A DNA stretch of 23,129 nt, from positions 1 through 23,129 of the forward strand of contig CAZJAK010000036.1 of the NCBI GenBank assembly GCA_964543935.1. Reading direction: 5' to 3'. Below are positions 22,845 to 23,129 of this stretch, piece by piece. This DNA is from JAAYDK01 sp964543935 (GTDB taxonomy: Bacteria; Spirochaetota; Spirochaetia; Sphaerochaetales; Sphaerochaetaceae). Each line of letters starts with the position of its first letter. Within the stretch, counting starts at the first letter, position 1. The notes below the pieces were generated by a model, which made no database searches, was not told the DNA's origin, and saw nothing but the letters and a program-made list of their open reading frames with translations. The position numbers were made by a program, and so were the translations under genes.

Positions 22845-23129
22845 ATGGAACATGTGGTAGTGTATAGCGAGCGTGGGCGCTTTGGCGGGTGGCCGGCCAA
22901 CCACGGATTGTGGCATTGGGGAAATGAAATCGTAGTTGGATTCCAAAGCTGTGTATTCAAGGTTGTTGGAGACAGCAACCATGCCATCGACAAGACCCAG
23001 CCAAGGACCCACCTGCAAGCAAGGTCGCGTGATGGAGGCCGCACGTGGGCTGTCGAAGAAATCGCTGCATTGCAGGATTGGGTTGCAATCGAAGACAAAG
23101 GATTGCAAGCTGCATCCCGATGCAAGCTC
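22845..23129 (+). CDS. Sialidase-like / Asp-box (BNR) glycosidase, N-terminal fragment
   Basis: From ATG 22845 a 95-codon frame runs without a stop off the right edge. GGGAGA at 22835-22840 is a reasonable ribosome site; an ATG at 22833 in the same frame is an alternative. It reads MEHVVVYSERGRFGGWPAN, HGLWHWGNEIVVGFQ, then LQARSRDGGRTWAVEEI. SRDGGRTW matches the Asp-box SxDxGxTW found in sialidases and related beta-propeller enzymes, and the Gly/Trp/Asn-rich start resembles the sialidase-like proteins found in glycan-utilisation loci. No signal peptide is visible, so a cytoplasmic product is possible. It is divergent from the lacI-transporter operon, which suggests it breaks down or modifies the imported glycan. 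Only about a quarter of a typical enzyme is present. Confidence 0.8.
   Translation, partial: MEHVVVYSERGRFGGWPANHGLWHWGNEIVVGFQSCVFKVVGDSNHAIDKTQPRTHLQARSRDGGRTWAVEEIAALQDWVAIEDKGLQAASRCKL

Noticed and set aside
22655..23125. 156-codon open frame on the - strand at the right edge
   Set aside because: It runs through the AT-rich promoter region and opposite the sialidase-like gene, and has no ribosome site or domain. The + strand frame carries an Asp-box and a good promoter.
1..23129. CRISPR arrays, tRNA or rRNA genes, insertion sequences, prophage genes
   Set aside because: I saw no spaced repeats, cloverleaf-like sequences, transposase motifs or terminal inverted repeats anywhere in the window.

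Overview
The window comes from a draft, scaffolded genome. It contains a 100-N gap at 1226-1325 and a 10-N gap at 12703-12712. The content fits a spirochaete, probably Sphaerochaetales or a relative: a complete V/A-type ATP synthase operon, lplABC-type sugar importer genes, and a binding protein whose signal peptide ends in an 'AAGTQE' sequence. The taxon is an inference. Base composition is GC-rich throughout apart from one AT-rich island near 22.66-22.80 kb.

Region 1 (1-3929, + strand): the tail of an unidentified, probably secreted protein is followed by a very large envelope protein. The large protein has one N-terminal membrane segment, about 300 residues of Pro/Glu/Val-rich linker resembling the periplasm-spanning part of TonB, and then a long beta-rich region that reads like a fimbrial usher. 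The assembly gap lies at the linker/usher junction. This is the strongest candidate for an undescribed system: a chaperone-usher-like secretion device with a built-in inner-membrane anchor.

Region 2 (3981-13491, + strand): nine V-ATPase genes lie in the order H-C-I-K-F-E-A-B-D. Most junctions overlap by 1-14 bases. The last gene is fused by overlaps to a universal stress protein gene and a PTS EIIA-like gene, so an ion pump, a stress protein and a phosphotransfer regulator appear to be expressed as one unit. The stress protein gene is broken only by a mis-sized assembly gap.

Region 3 (13501-17960): a LUD-domain protein on the - strand diverges from a + strand operon of a beta-CASP metallo-beta-lactamase RNase, a PIG-L deacetylase and a Vsr mismatch endonuclease. 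The operon converges on, and overlaps, a DUF72 gene.

Region 4 (18025-23129): a - strand operon runs lacI-type regulator, LplB-like permease, LplC-like permease, binding protein, and ends at a strong hairpin terminator. A divergent gene for a sialidase-like (Asp-box) enzyme begins at the right edge. Good sigma70 promoters face away from each other across the AT-rich island, and a CG-centred dyad suited to a LacI-family protein lies between the -35 and -10 of the sialidase promoter. This looks like a glycan-utilisation locus.

A cross-cutting signal: three genes that start transcription units (V-ATPase H, the beta-CASP protein and DUF72) each have a TANNNT -10-like hexamer ending exactly six bases before the ATG, with a plausible -35 17 or 18 bases further up. 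This predicts leaderless mRNAs in this organism.
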